Notes: a model not told the origin generated them from the sequence alone. 64,000 nucleotides of DNA from Agrococcus sp. Marseille-P2731 (GCF_900117395.1 NZ_FPEG01000001.1:750119-814118); one strand, 5' to 3'. Shown: positions 36,285 to 46,902, numbered from the stretch's first letter. Made by a program: numbers and translations.

Positions 36285-37364
36285 GTGACGAGCCTCGACG
36301 ACCTCCCCATCCGCGATGACCTCCGTGGGCTGACGCCCTACGGCGCGCCGCAGCTCGAGGTGCCAGTGCGACTCAACGTCAACGAGAACGCCTACCGGGT
36401 TCCCGAGGCCGTCGCGGTCGACATCGTGCAGGAGATCGCGCGCGTCCTGCCGAGCGCCAATCGCTACCCCGACCGTGAGTTCGACGCCCTCCGCGCATCC
36501 TTCGCCACCTACCTCGGCCACGGCCTGCAGCCCGAGCAGATCTGGGCGGGCAACGGCTCGAACGAGGTGCTGCAGCACGTGCTCCAGGCCTTCGGCGGGC
36601 CGGGCCGCTCGCTGCTCTCGTTCACCCCGACCTATTCGATGTACCCGCTGCTGGCGCAGGGGGTCGGGATGGAGTGGGTCCCGGTGCCGCGCGCCGAGGA
36701 CTTCACGCTCACCCCGGAGGCGGTGCGCGCGGCGATCGAGGAGCACGACCCGGATGTCGTCTTCCTCTGCTCGCCGAACAACCCCACGGGCACCGCGATC
36801 GGGCTCGACGTCATCGAGGCGGCGATGGAGGCAGCCCGCGGCATCGTGCTCGTCGACGAGGCCTACGCCGAGTTCGCGCACGACCGCAGCCAGACGGCGC
36901 TCGCGCTCCTGGAGCGCTACCCGCGCCTGCTCGTCTCGCGCACGATGAGCAAGGCCTTCGCCTTCGCAGGCATCCGGGTGGGCTACCTCGCCGCGGCGCC
37001 CGCCGTCATCGACGCGCTGCGACTCGTCCGGCTGCCCTACCACCTCTCGGCGATCACGCAGGCAGCAGCGCTCGCCGCCCTGCGCCACAGCGGCGAGATG
37101 CTCGCGCGCGTCGATCAGCTGCGCCAGCAGCGCGACCGCCTCGTCGACGAGCTCGCCGCGCACGGCCTGCAGCCCCATCCCTCCGATGCCAACTTCGTGC
37201 TCGTGGGCGGCATCGCCGATCCGCAGGCGATGTTCTCGGCGCTGCTCGAGCGCGGCATCCTCGTGCGCGACGTCGGCCTGCCGGGCACGCTGCGCGTCAC
37301 CGCCGGCACGCCGGACGAGACGGGTGCCGTGCTCGCCGCCGTCGCTGAGCTGACCGCAGAATAG
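36285..37364 (+). CDS. hisC: Histidinol-phosphate aminotransferase
   Basis: PLP enzyme of histidine synthesis (step 7 of the pathway). 359 residues. The cofactor lysine is in SRTMSKAFAFAGIRVGY; NENAY, NGSNEVLQ and CSPNNPTGT are class-II aminotransferase motifs. GTG start. It could also act on aromatic substrates, but its partners hisB and hisH support histidine. The first gene of a partial his cluster that lacks hisD. Confidence 0.93.
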   Translation: MTSLDDLPIRDDLRGLTPYGAPQLEVPVRLNVNENAYRVPEAVAVDIVQEIARVLPSANRYPDREFDALRASFATYLGHGLQPEQIWAGNGSNEVLQHVLQAFGGPGRSLLSFTPTYSMYPLLAQGVGMEWVPVPRAEDFTLTPEAVRAAIEEHDPDVVFLCSPNNPTGTAIGLDVIEAAMEAARGIVLVDEAYAEFAHDRSQTALALLERYPRLLVSRTMSKAFAFAGIRVGYLAAAPAVIDALRLVRLPYHLSAITQAAALAALRHSGEMLARVDQLRQQRDRLVDELAAHGLQPHPSDANFVLVGGIADPQAMFSALLERGILVRDVGLPGTLRVTAGTPDETGAVLAAVAELTAE

Positions 37365-37367
37365 GAT
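37362..37367 (+). promoter_or_regulatory. -10 box TAGGAT for hisB, overlapping the hisC stop
   Basis: The hisC TAG stop is the first half of this box; the hisB ATG is 6 nt after it. Confidence 0.5.
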
Positions 37368-37373
37368 CGAGTC

Positions 37374-37973
37374 ATGCCCCGCACCGCAACGATCGAGCGC
37401 ACGACGAGCGAGTCGAGCATCCGGCTCTCGCTCGACCTCGACGGCACCGGCAGCTCGTCGATCTCGACGACCGTGCCGTTCTTCGACCACATGCTGACCG
37501 CGTTCTCGAAGCACTCGCTCATCGACCTCGAGGTGACCGCGAGCGGTGACACCGACATCGACGCGCACCACACCGTCGAGGACACCGCGATCGCGCTGGG
37601 CCTCGCGCTGCAGGAGGCGCTCGGCGACAAGGCCGGCGTCCGGCGCTACGGCGACGCCACCGTGCCGCTCGACGAGGCGCTCGCCCGCGCCGTCGTCGAC
37701 CTGTCGGGGCGCCCGTTCCTCGTGCACACCGGCGAGCCCGCCGGCTTCGAGCTGCACCGCATCGGTGGCCACTTCACGGGCTCGCTCGTGCGGCACGCGT
37801 TCGAGGCGATCACGCTCAACGGCCGCATCACCGCGCACGTCGAGGTGCTCGCCGGTCGCGACCCGCACCACATCGCCGAGGCCGAGTTCAAGGCCTTCGC
37901 CCGCGCGATGCGGGTCGCCGTCGAGCCCGACCCCCGTGTGACGGGTGTGCCCTCGACCAAGGGCGCGCTGTGA
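37374..37973 (+). CDS. hisB: Imidazoleglycerol-phosphate dehydratase
   Basis: 199 residues, the monofunctional form. Two diagnostic His-rich motifs bind the manganese pair: [13 protein letters not shown] and [19 protein letters not shown]-terminal [12 protein letters not shown] is also conserved. Stop overlaps hisH. Confidence 0.96.
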   Translation: MPRTATIERTTSESSIRLSLDLDGTGSSSISTTVPFFDHMLTAFSKHSLIDLEVTASGDTDIDAHHTVEDTAIALGLALQEALGDKAGVRRYGDATVPLDEALARAVVDLSGRPFLVHTGEPAGFELHRIGGHFTGSLVRHAFEAITLNGRITAHVEVLAGRDPHHIAEAEFKAFARAMRVAVEPDPRVTGVPSTKGAL

Positions 37974-38602
37974 CCCGCCCCTCCGTCGCGCTGCTCGACT
38001 ACGGGCTCGGCAACGTGCACTCGGCCGCCAAGGCGCTCGAGGCGGCGGGCGCCGACGTGTCGTTGACCGCCGACCGCAGCACCGTGATGGAGGCCGACGG
38101 CCTCGTCGTGCCCGGCGTCGGCTCGATCGCGGCGTGCATGGCTGGGATCCAGGCGATCCGCGGCGGCGAGCTCATCGGGCGTCGCCTCGCCGGCGGCCGC
38201 CCCGTGCTCGGCATCTGCGTCGGCATGCAAGTGCTGTTCTCGGCCGGTGAGGAGGGCGGTGTGCACACCGAGGCGCTCGACGAGTGGCCGGGCACCGTGC
38301 GCCGCCTCGAGGCCGACGTGCTGCCGCACATGGGCTGGGCGCAGGTCGAGGCCCCCGAGGAGTCCGTGCTCTTCGACGGGATCCGCGATGAGCGCTTCTA
38401 CTTCGTCCACTCCTATGCGGCCACCGAGTGGGGCATCGATCCGCACCCCCGCATCCGGCAGCCGCGCGTCACCTGGGCGACGCACGGGGAGCGCTTCATC
38501 GCGGCTGTCGAGAACGGGCCGCTGACCGCCACGCAGTTCCACCCGGAGAAGTCGGCGGAGGCCGGCATCCGCCTCCTGCAGAACTGGGTTCGCAGCCTCT
38601 GA
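37970..38602 (+). CDS. hisH: Imidazole glycerol phosphate synthase, glutaminase subunit
   Basis: Supplies ammonia to HisF. 210 residues, class I glutamine amidotransferase: nucleophile C83 in [11 protein letters not shown], and His/Glu in ATQFHPEKS near the C-terminus. GTG start overlaps the hisB stop. HisF, its obligate partner, is not in this window. Confidence 0.95.
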   Translation: MTRPSVALLDYGLGNVHSAAKALEAAGADVSLTADRSTVMEADGLVVPGVGSIAACMAGIQAIRGGELIGRRLAGGRPVLGICVGMQVLFSAGEEGGVHTEALDEWPGTVRRLEADVLPHMGWAQVEAPEESVLFDGIRDERFYFVHSYAATEWGIDPHPRIRQPRVTWATHGERFIAAVENGPLTATQFHPEKSAEAGIRLLQNWVRSL

Positions 38603-38674
38603 CCCTCCGGAGTAGCATCGCACCGGCCCGTCGCGCGAGCGCTCCGCCCTCACCCCGAGAAGGCAATCTTCACC

Positions 38675-39424
38675 ATGACCGATTTCAACCAGTCGCCCAA
38701 GCTCCAGCTGCTGCCCGCCATCGACGTCGCGGGTGGCAAGGCCGTGCGGCTCACGCAGGGTGAGGCAGGCACCGAGACCTCCTTCGGCTCGCCCATCGAC
38801 GCCGCAGAGGACTGGGTGCGGCAGGGCGCCGAGTGGATCCACCTCGTCGACCTCGACGCGGCGTTCGGCCGCGGCGACAACCGCGGCATCATCAAGAAGG
38901 TCATCAAGGCCGTCCGGGGCCACGTGCAGGTCGAGCTCTCGGGCGGCATCCGCGACGAGGCGTCGCTCGACGCCGCGCTCGCCACCGGCGTCAAGCGCAT
39001 CAACCTCGGCACCGCCGCGCTGGAGAACCCCGAGTGGACCGCGTCCGTCATCGCCGAGTACGGCGAGCAGATCGCCGTCGGCCTCGACGTGCGGGGCACG
39101 ACGCTCGCGGCCCGCGGATGGACGCAGGAGGGCGGCGACCTCTGGCACGTGCTCGATCGGCTCGAGGCGGCAGGCTGCAGCCGCTACGTCGTCACCGACG
39201 TCACGAAGGACGGCACCCTGCAGGGCCCGAACCTCGAGCTGCTGCGGCAGGTCGCCGACCGCACCGACAAGCCCGTCGTCGCCTCCGGCGGCATCTCGAG
39301 CCTCGACGACATCGCGGCGCTGCGAGAGCTCGTGCCGCACGGCGTCGAGGGCGCCATCGTCGGCAAGGCCCTCTACGCGGGCGCGTTCACCCTGGTCGCG
39401 GCGCTGGACGTCGCCGGGCAGTAG
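38675..39424 (+). CDS. priA: Phosphoribosyl isomerase A (HisA/TrpF-type)
   Basis: 249 residues, a TIM barrel. It isomerises ProFAR in histidine synthesis and, in most Actinobacteria, also PRA in tryptophan synthesis. Catalytic aspartates lie in LPAIDVAGG and in [17 protein letters not shown]; the Arg-Gly-Trp in the latter is the PriA feature missing from plain HisA. A TAGCAT box at 38613-38618 is a possible promoter in the 72-nt gap after hisH. Confidence 0.92.
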   Translation: MTDFNQSPKLQLLPAIDVAGGKAVRLTQGEAGTETSFGSPIDAAEDWVRQGAEWIHLVDLDAAFGRGDNRGIIKKVIKAVRGHVQVELSGGIRDEASLDAALATGVKRINLGTAALENPEWTASVIAEYGEQIAVGLDVRGTTLAARGWTQEGGDLWHVLDRLEAAGCSRYVVTDVTKDGTLQGPNLELLRQVADRTDKPVVASGGISSLDDIAALRELVPHGVEGAIVGKALYAGAFTLVAALDVAGQ

Positions 39425-39431
39425 GCCCGGC

Positions 39432-40286
39432 GTGCACCGAGCGGATTCGGCGGGCCGGCCCTGGGAGGGCCGCTCGTTCGACCACCACGACACTGCGTAC
39501 GCGGGCGACGACGGCTCCGCACCGCCGAGCTACCTCGCCGCCGTCGCGGCACTCGTCGCGGGCGCGGGCGGCCGGGCGGCGGTCGTCGAGGCGCTGCGCG
39601 GCGAGCGCCTGCTCGTGCCGCTGCTCGCGAAGGCGGGGGAGACGGGCGTGGACGAGCGCGGCCGCACGATCGACAAGACGCAGGAGCTCTCGATCGTGAC
39701 CGTCCAGGGGCCGGACGGCGCCGCCATCCTGCCGATGTTCTCGCACGTCGCAGCGATGCAGGCGTGGAACCCCGCTGCGCGCCCGGTCCCGACGAGCGTG
39801 CAGCGCGCCGCCGCCGCTGCGCTCGACGGCCCCGCGCGCATCGTGGTCGACCCTGGCTCCGAGAGCGAGTTCGTGCTCTCGCGCACCATGCTCGAGGCAC
39901 TGCTGGCGGATGCCTCGTGGTCGTGGGGCGTGGAGGATGCGGCAGTGCACGGCGCGGTCGCCGATGCGGTCTTCGCGCAGGACGTGGTGCAGGCGATCGT
40001 GCTCGCGACGGGCGACCCGCGCAGCCGTCTCTCCGGTGCCGACCTCGAGGTGCACGCGCTCGTCGCCGCGACCGCCAAGGCGCAGGCGGAGGACGTCGCG
40101 GCGCAGCTGCAGCGCGCTGCGACGAGGCTGGGCGACGACGCGGTCGTGCGCGAGCGGGTCGCGAGCGTCGCGCTCCGCATCCACCGCTGGGGCGGGGGAG
40201 CGGTCGAGCTCCCGCTCGTCGCTCCCGCGGCGCTGGCGCTCACGCGCGCCGAGTGGGAGCTCGCCCCGCAGCTTCCCCGCGACTGA
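39432..40286 (+). CDS. SseB-family protein
   Basis: 284 residues with an SseB N-terminal-type domain (LLVPLLAKAGE... then ILPMFSHVAAMQAWNP). SseB proteins are widespread and poorly understood. The GTG start, 7 nt after priA, is the only one consistent with the open frame; no clear ribosome site. Position after hisA/priA is common in Actinobacteria. No enzyme residues seen. Confidence 0.8.
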   Translation: MHRADSAGRPWEGRSFDHHDTAYAGDDGSAPPSYLAAVAALVAGAGGRAAVVEALRGERLLVPLLAKAGETGVDERGRTIDKTQELSIVTVQGPDGAAILPMFSHVAAMQAWNPAARPVPTSVQRAAAAALDGPARIVVDPGSESEFVLSRTMLEALLADASWSWGVEDAAVHGAVADAVFAQDVVQAIVLATGDPRSRLSGADLEVHALVAATAKAQAEDVAAQLQRAATRLGDDAVVRERVASVALRIHRWGGGAVELPLVAPAALALTRAEWELAPQLPRD

Positions 40287-40289
40287 GGG

Positions 40290-40649
40290 TCAGACGACCG
40301 AGCCGGTGAACTTCTCGCCGGGACCCTTGCCCGGCAGGTCCGGGATCGTGGACGCCTCGCGGAAGGCGAGCTGCACGGAGCGCAGGCCGTCGCGCAGGGG
40401 AGCCGCGTGCATGCTGCCGATCTCTGGCGCAGCGGCGGTGACGAGCCCAGCGAGGGCATTGATGAGCTTGCGCGCCTCGTCGAGGTCGAGCTGCTGCTCT
40501 GGATCATCGGCCAGGCCCACCTTGACCGCCGCCGCGCTCAGCAGGTGGATGGCGACCGTGTTGATGAGCTCGACCGCCGGCACCTCCGCGATGTCGCGCG
40601 CCTGCTCGAGAGCGTCGTCGCCGTGGGTGTGCTGGCTGGCGTCAGTCAT
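40290..40649 (-). CDS. DUF1844 family protein
   Basis: 119 residues of unknown function. The core VELINTVAIHLLSAAAVKVGL...LDEARKLINALAGLV is the DUF1844 signature, a helical protein usually encoded next to infC. The ATG follows AGGAG on the minus strand. It diverges from the infC operon and converges with the SseB gene, 3 nt apart. Confidence 0.88.
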   Translation of the reverse strand: MTDASQHTHGDDALEQARDIAEVPAVELINTVAIHLLSAAAVKVGLADDPEQQLDLDEARKLINALAGLVTAAAPEIGSMHAAPLRDGLRSVQLAFREASTIPDLPGKGPGEKFTGSVV

Positions 40650-40679
40650 CGCGGTCTTCTCCTGAAGGATCGTCTCTGG

Positions 40680-40685
40680 TAGGCT
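40680..40685 (+). promoter_or_regulatory. Probable -10 box of the infC operon (TAGGCT)
   Basis: Predicted transcript start about 40692, which makes a leader of ~180 nt. Confidence 0.5.
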
Positions 40686-40691
40686 TGTGCA

Positions 40692-40873
40692 GGTTTCGGG
40701 CCTTCGCCCGGAGGTGAAAGAGGAGCAATCCCACCCGCAGCCGCTTCAAGGCTACCGGGTCAGCGGCACCGGGCGTTCGTCGCCACAGGTGCTGAGCCAC
40801 GCGACAGCGATCGCGTTCTGGCTCCTCTTCTCGCCGTGCACCAGCACACAGAATCATCGAGAAGGAGCCCGCG
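40692..40873 (+). promoter_or_regulatory. Structured 5' leader of infC-rpmI-rplT
   Basis: Contains a small CGGGC/GCCCG hairpin near 40698-40711, a perfect long-range pairing AAGAGGAGC (40718-40726) with GCTCCTCTT (40821-40829), and an alternative pairing GTGCTG with CAGCAC further on. No terminator-like T-run. In many bacteria IF3/L20 operons are controlled by such leaders (L20 or IF3 feedback); the family of this one is not recognised. Confidence 0.5.
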
Positions 40874-42013
<1,140 letters not shown>

Positions 42014-42022
42014 GAGAGAAGA

Positions 42023-42217
42023 ATGCCCAAGCAGAAGACGCACTCCGGTGCGAAGAAGCGCTTCAAGGTCACCGGGAGCGGCAAGATCCGCAAGCAGCAG
42101 GCTGGCATGCGCCACAACCTCGAGGTGAAGTCGTCGGTCCAGACGCGTCGCCTCAACAAGGACAAGGTCCTGGCCCCGGCCGACGCCAAGGTCATCAAGA
42201 AGCTGCTCGCCCGCTGA
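42023..42217 (+). CDS. rpmI: 50S ribosomal protein L35
   Basis: 64 residues, normal length. [20 protein letters not shown] and the basic C-terminus are typical. The ATG follows GGAGAGAAGA. Nine nt after infC, in the standard infC-rpmI-rplT order. Confidence 0.97.
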   Translation: MPKQKTHSGAKKRFKVTGSGKIRKQQAGMRHNLEVKSSVQTRRLNKDKVLAPADAKVIKKLLAR

Positions 42218-42252
42218 CGCGCGCGACGAAGAAGAGATAGAGAGAACCACTC

Positions 42253-42639
42253 ATGGCACGTGTCAAGAGAGCAGTCAACGCGCACAAGAAGCGTCGCGTC
42301 ATCCTCGAGCAGGCCTCGGGCTACCGCGGTCAGCGCTCGCGCCTGTACCGCAAGGCCAAGGAGCAGCTGCTCCACTCGCACGTCTACGCCTTCCGCGACC
42401 GCAAGGCGAAGAAGGGCGAGTTCCGCCGCCTCTGGATCCAGCGCATCAACGCCGCTGCACGCCAGAACGGCATGACCTACAACCGCCTCATCCAGGGCCT
42501 CGGCCTGGCTGGCATCGAGGTCGACCGCCGCATGCTGTCGGAGCTCGCCACGCACGAGCCCGCCACCTTCACCGCGCTCGTCGCTGCGGCGAAGGCCGCA
42601 CTGCCGGCCGACACGTCGGCGCCCAAGAACGCGGCCTGA
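42253..42639 (+). CDS. rplT: 50S ribosomal protein L20
   Basis: 128 residues. [31 protein letters not shown] and the [20 protein letters not shown] core are conserved; L20 initiates 50S assembly and in many bacteria represses its operon through the leader. A TsnR-like methyltransferase follows 1 nt later. Confidence 0.97.
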   Translation: MARVKRAVNAHKKRRVILEQASGYRGQRSRLYRKAKEQLLHSHVYAFRDRKAKKGEFRRLWIQRINAAARQNGMTYNRLIQGLGLAGIEVDRRMLSELATHEPATFTALVAAAKAALPADTSAPKNAA

Positions 42640-42640
42640 C

Positions 42641-43453
42641 ATGCTCGACAGCCCCCGCGCGCCCCGCGTGCGAGAGGCTGCGAGACTCCAGCAGCGAACA
42701 GCCCGGTCCCAGACCGGGCTGTTCCTGTTGGAGGGCCCGTCGGCGCTCGACGAGATCGTGCGCTGGCAGCCCTCGCACCTCGTCGACGTCTTCGCCACCG
42801 ACGCCGCGCGCGAGCGCCACGGCGAGCTGATCGCGGCAGCCGCGCAGCACGCGCCCGTCACCGAGGTCTCAGAACGAGCACTGGCCGCCATCGCCGACAC
42901 CGTGCATCCGCAGGGCGTGGTCGCGGTCGCGAAGCAGGCGCCCGTGGGGCTCGAGGATGCGGTGGGGCGCGCGGCGAAGACCGAGCACCCGTTGATCGCG
43001 ATCCTCCACGAGGTGCGCGACCCGGGCAACCTCGGCACGATCCTCCGCGCCGCCGACGCGGCTGGCGCATCCGCCGTCATCGTCACCGCCAACTCGGTCG
43101 ACCCCTACAGCCCGAAGGTCGTGCGCTCGACCACCGGCTCGCTCTTCCACATCGACGTCTCGGTCGGCGCCTCGACCGCCGACGCCATCGAGGCGGCGGC
43201 CGCAGCCGGCTTCTCGATCCTCGCCGCCGATGTCGCGGGCGACGACCTGCTGGCGATGCAGGCCTCCGGTGCGCTCGCCCGGCCCACCGCCTGGCTCTTC
43301 GGCAACGAGGCGCGCGGCCTCGACGAGGCGACCCTGCGACTCGCCGACCGTGGCGTGCGCCTGCCGGTCTACGGACATGCGGAGTCGCTGAACCTCGCGA
43401 CGGCGGCCTCCGTCTGCCTCTACCAGAGCGCCTTCGCCCAACGGCAGATGTAA
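42641..43453 (+). CDS. SpoU/TrmH-family RNA 2'-O-methyltransferase (TsnR-like)
   Basis: 270 residues. N-terminal substrate-binding domain ([14 protein letters not shown]), then the SPOUT knot with motif 1 [19 protein letters not shown], motif 2 LFGNEARGL and motif 3 [17 protein letters not shown]. It likely methylates rRNA (23S), given its place between rplT and pheS in many Actinobacteria. Its start lies 1 nt after rplT, and its 5' coding region contains a terminator-like hairpin (42697-42723). Confidence 0.9.
   Translation: MLDSPRAPRVREAARLQQRTARSQTGLFLLEGPSALDEIVRWQPSHLVDVFATDAARERHGELIAAAAQHAPVTEVSERALAAIADTVHPQGVVAVAKQAPVGLEDAVGRAAKTEHPLIAILHEVRDPGNLGTILRAADAAGASAVIVTANSVDPYSPKVVRSTTGSLFHIDVSVGASTADAIEAAAAAGFSILAADVAGDDLLAMQASGALARPTAWLFGNEARGLDEATLRLADRGVRLPVYGHAESLNLATAASVCLYQSAFAQRQM
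42697..42723 (+). terminator. Terminator-like hairpin inside the TsnR-like gene
   Basis: Perfect 11-bp stem AACAGCCCGGT/ACCGGGCTGTT with a CCCAG loop, 58 nt after the rplT stop and within codons ~19-28 of the methyltransferase gene. It could attenuate read-through from the ribosomal-protein genes. Confidence 0.45.
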
Positions 43454-43517
43454 CCGTTTGATCTCGATCCATAACGGGTGACACGAAACGGCGGATGCGC
43501 CGTGGTTGTATGTGCGC

Positions 43518-44255
43518 ATGCAGCCCCTCGTCGAGATCGCCGAAGTTGAGAAGCACTACGGCGACTTCCATGCATTGAAGAACATCAACCTCACCATCGG
43601 CAAGGGTGAGGTTGTCGTCGTCATCGGGCCGTCGGGCTCCGGGAAGTCGACCCTCTGCCGCACGATCAATCGCCTCGAGACCATCACGAGCGGCTCGATC
43701 ACGATCGACGGCAAGGAGCTGCCCAAGGAGGGCAAGGGCCTCGCTGCCCTGCGCGCCGATGTCGGCATGGTCTTCCAGTCGTTCAACCTCTTCGCCCACA
43801 AGACGATCCTCGAGAACGTCACGCTGGGCCCGATGAAGGTCCGCGGCGTCAAGAAGGCGGATGCGGTCAAGGAGGCGCACGCGCTCCTCGAGCGCGTCGG
43901 CGTCGCGCAGCAGGAGTCGAAGCTGCCCGCACAGCTCTCCGGTGGTCAGCAGCAGCGCGTGGCGATCGCGCGCGCGCTGGCGATGAAGCCGAAGGTGATG
44001 CTCTTCGACGAGCCCACCAGCGCGCTCGATCCCGAGATGATCAACGAGGTCCTCGACGTCATGGTCGGCCTCGCCAAGGAGGGCATGACGATGGTCGTCG
44101 TGACCCACGAGATGGGCTTCGCGCGCAAGGCCGCCGACCGCGTCGTCTTCATGGCTGACGGCGAGATCGTCGAGCAGGCGACGCCGGAGGAGTTCTTCAC
44201 GAACCCGAAGAGCGGCCGCGCCAAGGACTTCCTGTCCAAGCTCATCACCCACTGA
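43518..44255 (+). CDS. gluA: Amino-acid (glutamate-type) ABC transporter ATP-binding protein
   Basis: 245 residues. Walker [11 protein letters not shown]-loop [16 protein letters not shown], signature [19 protein letters not shown], Walker [14 protein letters not shown] and switch VVTHEMGFA: the polar amino-acid importer subfamily. ATPase, lipoprotein and two permeases follow in the gluA-B-C-D order known from Corynebacterium glutamate uptake; glutamate is therefore the best guess. TTGTAT (43506-43511), 6 nt before the ATG, is a poor -10 match. Confidence 0.9.
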   Translation: MQPLVEIAEVEKHYGDFHALKNINLTIGKGEVVVVIGPSGSGKSTLCRTINRLETITSGSITIDGKELPKEGKGLAALRADVGMVFQSFNLFAHKTILENVTLGPMKVRGVKKADAVKEAHALLERVGVAQQESKLPAQLSGGQQQRVAIARALAMKPKVMLFDEPTSALDPEMINEVLDVMVGLAKEGMTMVVVTHEMGFARKAADRVVFMADGEIVEQATPEEFFTNPKSGRAKDFLSKLITH

Positions 44256-44291
44256 CCCACCACCTCACACACAGAATCTCAAGGAGACACC

Positions 44292-45173
44292 ATGCGTAGG
44301 ACACGACGCAGCGCTGCCATCGCCCTCGGCGCAGCAGCAGCAGTCGCACTCGTCGGCTGTGCCAGCGGCACCCCCGGCGGCGGCACCGGCGAGCAGCCGT
44401 TCGAGGTCGCTACTGACGTCCAGCTCGAGGGCTCGGAGACGTTCGACACGATGATGGCCGACGGCGTCGTGCGCATCGGCGTCAAGGAGGACCAGCCGAA
44501 CCTCGGCTACCTGGACTCGACCACGAACGAGCGCACCGGCTTCGACGTCGACATCGCCCGTTGGGTGGCTGCCTCGCTCGGCTTCGACGAGGAGGCGATC
44601 GAGTTCCAGTCGATCCCCTCGGCGAACCGCGAGCAGGCGCTCGTGAATGGCGACATCGACTTCTACGTCGGCACCTACTCGATCACCGATGGCCGCAAGG
44701 AGCAGATCGACTTCGCCGGCCCCTACTTCGTCACCGGCCAGGGCCTGCTCGTCGCTGCCGACTCCGATATCACGTCCGAGGCCGACCTCGTCGCTGGCGT
44801 CAACGTCTGCTCGGCGACCGGCTCGACGCCGATCCAGAACATCCGCGACAACTACCCGGATGTCGAGACGACCGAGTTCGACACCTACTCGCAGTGCGTC
44901 GAGGGCCTCGTCAACGACCAGGTCGACGCTGTCACCACCGACCAGGCGATCCTGATCGGCTACGCGGCCCAGCGACCCGACGAGATCCAGGTCGTCGGCG
45001 AGCCCTTCACCGAGGAGCGCTACGGCATCGGCCTCCCGAAGGGCGACGACGCGCTGCGCGACCACATCAACACCATGCTCGAAGAGGGTGGCGAGACGTG
45101 GCAGGCGATCTACGACAACAACCTGGGTGACTCCGGCGTCGAGGGCACGCAGCCCGAGGTCGACCGCTACTGA
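44292..45173 (+). CDS. gluB: Amino-acid ABC transporter substrate-binding lipoprotein
   Basis: 293 residues. Lipobox LVGC at C23, then a type-3 periplasmic-binding domain: GVVRIGVKEDQPNLGYLD, TGFDVDIARWVA and REQALVNGDIDFYVGTYSIT. Binds the amino acid outside the membrane. ATG follows AAGGAG. A strong hairpin separates it from the permease genes, which should give more of this protein than of the permeases. Confidence 0.92.
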   Translation: MRRTRRSAAIALGAAAAVALVGCASGTPGGGTGEQPFEVATDVQLEGSETFDTMMADGVVRIGVKEDQPNLGYLDSTTNERTGFDVDIARWVAASLGFDEEAIEFQSIPSANREQALVNGDIDFYVGTYSITDGRKEQIDFAGPYFVTGQGLLVAADSDITSEADLVAGVNVCSATGSTPIQNIRDNYPDVETTEFDTYSQCVEGLVNDQVDAVTTDQAILIGYAAQRPDEIQVVGEPFTEERYGIGLPKGDDALRDHINTMLEEGGETWQAIYDNNLGDSGVEGTQPEVDRY

Positions 45174-45189
45174 TCGATCGTGTATCCGC

Positions 45190-45223
45190 CGCGGGGTGGT
45201 GGGCTGACGCCCACCACCCCGCG
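45190..45223 (+). terminator. Intercistronic hairpin between the binding protein and permease genes
   Basis: Perfect 15-bp stem (45190-45204 with 45209-45223) and a TGAC loop, in a 68-nt gap. Typical partial terminator or RNA stabiliser in binding-protein operons. Confidence 0.75.
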
Positions 45224-45241
45224 TAACGGAAGGAGACTGCG

Positions 45242-45892
45242 GTGTTCGGCACCCTTTTCGACCACCTCCCGCTGTGGGGTGATGCGCTCGTCGGCACGCT
45301 CGTGCTGTTCTTCGGCGGCGGCGCGATCGCGCTCGTGCTCGGCTTCATCGTCGGCGCCATGCGCGTCTCGCCCGTGCCCATCGCCCGCGCAGTCGGCACG
45401 GCCTACGTCAACCTGATCCGCAACACGCCGCTCACGCTGCTGTTCTTCTTCTTCGCGCTCGGCGTGCCGGTGCTCGCAGGCACGCGCATGGACTTCATGG
45501 TGCTCGCGGTCTGCGCGCTCGGCATCTACACCGCGACCTACGTCGCGGAGACGCTGCGCTCCGGCATCAACACCGTGCCGGTCGGCCAGGCCGAGGCGGC
45601 CCGCGCGCTCGGGCTCACCTTCGGCCAGGTCATGGGCCTCATCGTGCTGCCGCAGGCAGGGCGGGCGGTGATCCCGCCGATGATGAGCGTGCTGATCGCA
45701 CTGCTGAAGAACACGACCGTCGCAGCCGGCTTCTCGGTGCTCAACCTCGGCTCGATCCGCAACAACCTCTCCGAGCAGGGCGAGAACGGCATGTTCGTGC
45801 TGCTCTGGGTCGCGATCGCCTTCGTCGTGCTCGTCGCCGTCCTCTCCTGGGTGCAGCGAATGCTCGAGAACAAGTGGAGGGTCGCGCGATGA
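45242..45892 (+). CDS. gluC: Amino-acid ABC transporter permease (first)
   Basis: 216 residues, about five membrane segments. The coupling loop EAARALGLTFGQVMGLIVLPQAGR is the HisMQ-type EAA motif, and TPLTLLFFFFALGVP the membrane start. GTG follows AAGGAG. Stop overlaps the second permease. Confidence 0.9.
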   Translation: MFGTLFDHLPLWGDALVGTLVLFFGGGAIALVLGFIVGAMRVSPVPIARAVGTAYVNLIRNTPLTLLFFFFALGVPVLAGTRMDFMVLAVCALGIYTATYVAETLRSGINTVPVGQAEAARALGLTFGQVMGLIVLPQAGRAVIPPMMSVLIALLKNTTVAAGFSVLNLGSIRNNLSEQGENGMFVLLWVAIAFVVLVAVLSWVQRMLENKWRVAR

Positions 45893-46878
45893 GCCAGACC
45901 TCGGTCCTGTACGACGTCCCCGGGCCTCGGGCGGTCGCCCGCAACAACGTCCTCGGCATCGTCACCATCGCGGTGATCGTCGCGCTGTTCGGCGTCCTGC
46001 TGTGGCGCATGTTCGCCACGGGCCAGTTCGAGGCCTCGAAGTGGGAGGCGTTCGGCTACGCGGCGATCTGGTCGCGGATCTTCGAAGGGCTCCTGAACAC
46101 GCTCAGCGCCTTCGCCTGCGCGGCGGTGGGTGCGATCATCCTCGGCTTCGTCCTCGCGATCGGTCGGCTCTCCGACCACGCCGGCGTGCGGGTGCCGGTG
46201 ATGTGGATCACCGAGCTGCTGCGCGCGATTCCGGTGCTCGTGTTCATGATGCTGCTGTACTACGGCATGCCCGTGGTCGGCGTGCGCTTCTCTCCCTTCG
46301 AAGCCGTCGTCATCGCACTCATCGCCTACAACGGCTCGGTGCTCGCCGAGGTGATCCGCGCGGGCGTCGAGTCGCTGCCGCGCGGCCAGCAGGAGGCTGG
46401 CTACGCGGTCGGCTTGCGCAAGTCGGGAGTGATGCGCCTCATCCTCCTGCCGCAGGCGATCCGCGCCATGATGCCCGTGATCATCTCGCAGCTCGTCGTG
46501 ACGCTGAAGGACACGGCGCTCGGCTACATCATCACCTTCAACGAGCTGCTCTACGTCGCCAAGCTGCTCGGCAGCGACTTCAACCTGGACACCCCGATCA
46601 TCCAGTCGGCGATCGTCACCGGTGCCATCTACATCGTCATCTGCATGCTCATGTCGTCGTTCGCGACCTACGTGCAGCGCCGCACAGAGGCCTCGCCGAA
46701 GGTGCAGGGCGAGCACAAGCCGCTCAACGACGCCGGTGTGACCGACACACAGCTGCTGCTGACCCAGGGCGGCGACGCGTCGATGACCGGCAGCGTCGGG
46801 GATGGCGGCATCATCGGCGGCGGCCGGGCTGACGTGCCCGACGGCGATGCGCATCCTCCCGGCGCCGATCGGCCCTGA
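45889..46878 (+). CDS. gluD: Amino-acid ABC transporter permease (second)
   Basis: 329 residues. Membrane segments from about 22 on; EAA loop EAGYAVGLRKSGVMRLILLPQAIRA. The last ~60 residues (after YVQRRTE) are a Gly/Asp-rich cytoplasmic tail not needed for transport and unusual in length. Starts inside the first permease's stop (ATGA). Confidence 0.9.
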   Translation: MSQTSVLYDVPGPRAVARNNVLGIVTIAVIVALFGVLLWRMFATGQFEASKWEAFGYAAIWSRIFEGLLNTLSAFACAAVGAIILGFVLAIGRLSDHAGVRVPVMWITELLRAIPVLVFMMLLYYGMPVVGVRFSPFEAVVIALIAYNGSVLAEVIRAGVESLPRGQQEAGYAVGLRKSGVMRLILLPQAIRAMMPVIISQLVVTLKDTALGYIITFNELLYVAKLLGSDFNLDTPIIQSAIVTGAIYIVICMLMSSFATYVQRRTEASPKVQGEHKPLNDAGVTDTQLLLTQGGDASMTGSVGDGGIIGGGRADVPDGDAHPPGADRP

Positions 46879-46902
46879 CGCCGACGAGCGCTGAGCGATC
46901 GG

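Noticed and set aside
43453..43491. CCGTTT/AAACGG inverted repeat before the importer operon as an operator
   Set aside because: Only 6 bp with a 27-nt gap; not stronger than chance in this sequence.
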